Source of the DNA: Verrucomicrobiales bacterium
GTDB lineage: Bacteria > Verrucomicrobiota > Verrucomicrobiia > Verrucomicrobiales > DEV007
Direction: 5' to 3'
DNA length: 15,608 bases
Assembly (NCBI GenBank): GCA_023253615.1
Contig: JALRFZ010000632.1
Span: forward strand, 1 to 15,608
Part shown: piece by piece, positions 15,225-15,608 of the stretch
Position numbering within the stretch: the first letter of the stretch is position 1
How the letters are laid out: every line of letters starts with the position of its first letter
Translations under genes and position numbers: made by a program
Notes under the pieces: model-generated
The model's input: the letters and a program-made list of their open reading frames with translations, nothing else
Databases searched by the model: none
What the model was told of the DNA's origin: nothing

Positions 15225-15608
15225 TCTGCCCCCTCCTTTCCGGCTCCGGCGGCGGTGTTGCTGATCGGCAACTCGACAAAAGCGGGGACGGCGCGGCGCG
15301 CCTGGATCTCGATGGCCGGGCGGACTCGCGCGGCGAGGGAGTTGTCCTCCGTCCAGATCCAGCCATTCCCGCCGGGCACCCCGTGGCCGCTGTGTTTGCC
15401 TGCGGCATCGACATACCAGGCCTGGGTGAGGCCTAGATAAAGGATCTCCACCTCGCGGCGCTCTCCGCCGATCTCGCGTACCTCGGTGTCGATCGTGAGG
15501 GCGTTCTGGAATTCCAGGCAGGCTTGCAGGACGAGGAGGACGTCCCGCGCGCGGTTTTGGAGCGGCTGATCGGCTTCGGGCGATTCGAGGCGGATGAGGG
15601 ACTCCTGG
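15221..15608 (-). CDS. DUF3450 family periplasmic protein, C-terminal part (partial)
   Basis: An open frame enters from the right edge and stops at TGA 15223-15221, giving 128 residues with no credible start inside the window. The sequence shows 'RREVEILYLGLTQAWYVDAA' followed by 'GNGWIWTEDN' and 'RRAVPAFVELPI', the conserved C-terminal pattern of DUF3450 proteins ('..VD.LRLGR.AL.Y.....G..W...' in the wider family). DUF3450 genes regularly open TonB2/TtpC operons and encode exported coiled-coil proteins of unknown detailed role. The rest of the gene, including the signal peptide and coiled coil, must lie beyond 15608. Its stop overlaps the TtpC-like start (ATGA). The apparent GTG at 15451 is internal, because homologous sequence continues upstream of it. 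Confidence 0.85.
   Translation of the reverse strand, partial: QESLIRLESPEADQPLQNRARDVLLVLQACLEFQNALTIDTEVREIGGERREVEILYLGLTQAWYVDAAGKHSGHGVPGGNGWIWTEDNSLAARVRPAIEIQARRAVPAFVELPISNTAAGAGKEGAE

Noticed and set aside
1..15608. CRISPR arrays, tRNA or rRNA genes, insertion sequences, phage genes, defence island
   Set aside because: No regularly spaced repeats, tRNA-like cloverleaf with TTCGA arm, transposase, integrase or phage motifs were seen. The SNF2/SWIM pair alone lacks the nuclease or methylase partners of known SNF2-containing defence systems.

Overview
The window is high-GC chromosomal DNA that looks like a member of the Verrucomicrobiota (PVC group). I infer this from gene content, not from a marker gene. 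It carries secreted neutral-ceramidase-family and sialidase-like proteins, a split relative of the PVC 'L-sorbosone dehydrogenase/heme' proteins, a TonB system of the DUF3450/TtpC type, a SWIM/SNF2 pair, and genes that mostly lack a Shine-Dalgarno sequence. I see no rRNA, tRNA, CRISPR array, phage or insertion sequence.

Left edge (1-555, + strand): the last 28 codons of an ammonium transporter, a strong intrinsic terminator (118-150), and a small DUF3597 protein. Next (583-2768, - strand) are two secreted proteins overlapping by 4 bases. Together they look like separated parts of a protein that is usually fused in PVC bacteria. An AT-rich divergent spacer (2769-2931) separates them from a 98-residue membrane protein on the + strand (2932-3228), the only + strand gene after the left edge.

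Middle (3251-6936, - strand): a sialidase-like propeller gene overlaps a ceramidase-family gene by ATGA, so the two are probably translationally coupled. Upstream of them is a tRNA-dihydrouridine synthase with a probable GTG start. Its leader contains a short degenerate heptamer repeat.

Right half (7054-15608, - strand): one dense gene run. In transcription order it is DUF3450 protein (start outside the window), TtpC-like ExbB with a large periplasmic region, ExbB, ExbD, TonB, TPR protein, SNF2 ATPase, and SWIM zinc-finger protein with a C-terminal HTH. The first six form a complete energy-transducing module of the TonB2/TtpC kind: proton-driven ExbB/ExbD, TonB spanning the periplasm, and accessory periplasmic DUF3450, TtpC and TPR parts. 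No TonB-dependent receptor is present here. The SNF2 and SWIM genes follow after 61 bases and overlap each other by ATGA. They form a known type of helicase/SWIM pair with no obvious link to iron uptake.

Nothing here is clearly a new defence or mobile system. The most interesting points are the split, heme-less sorbosone-dehydrogenase-like pair, the SWIM-HTH fusion coupled to SNF2, the coupled sialidase/ceramidase pair, and a run of eight G/C bases inside tonB. All coordinates and motifs were read by eye. Family assignments rest on recognised motifs, not on searches.
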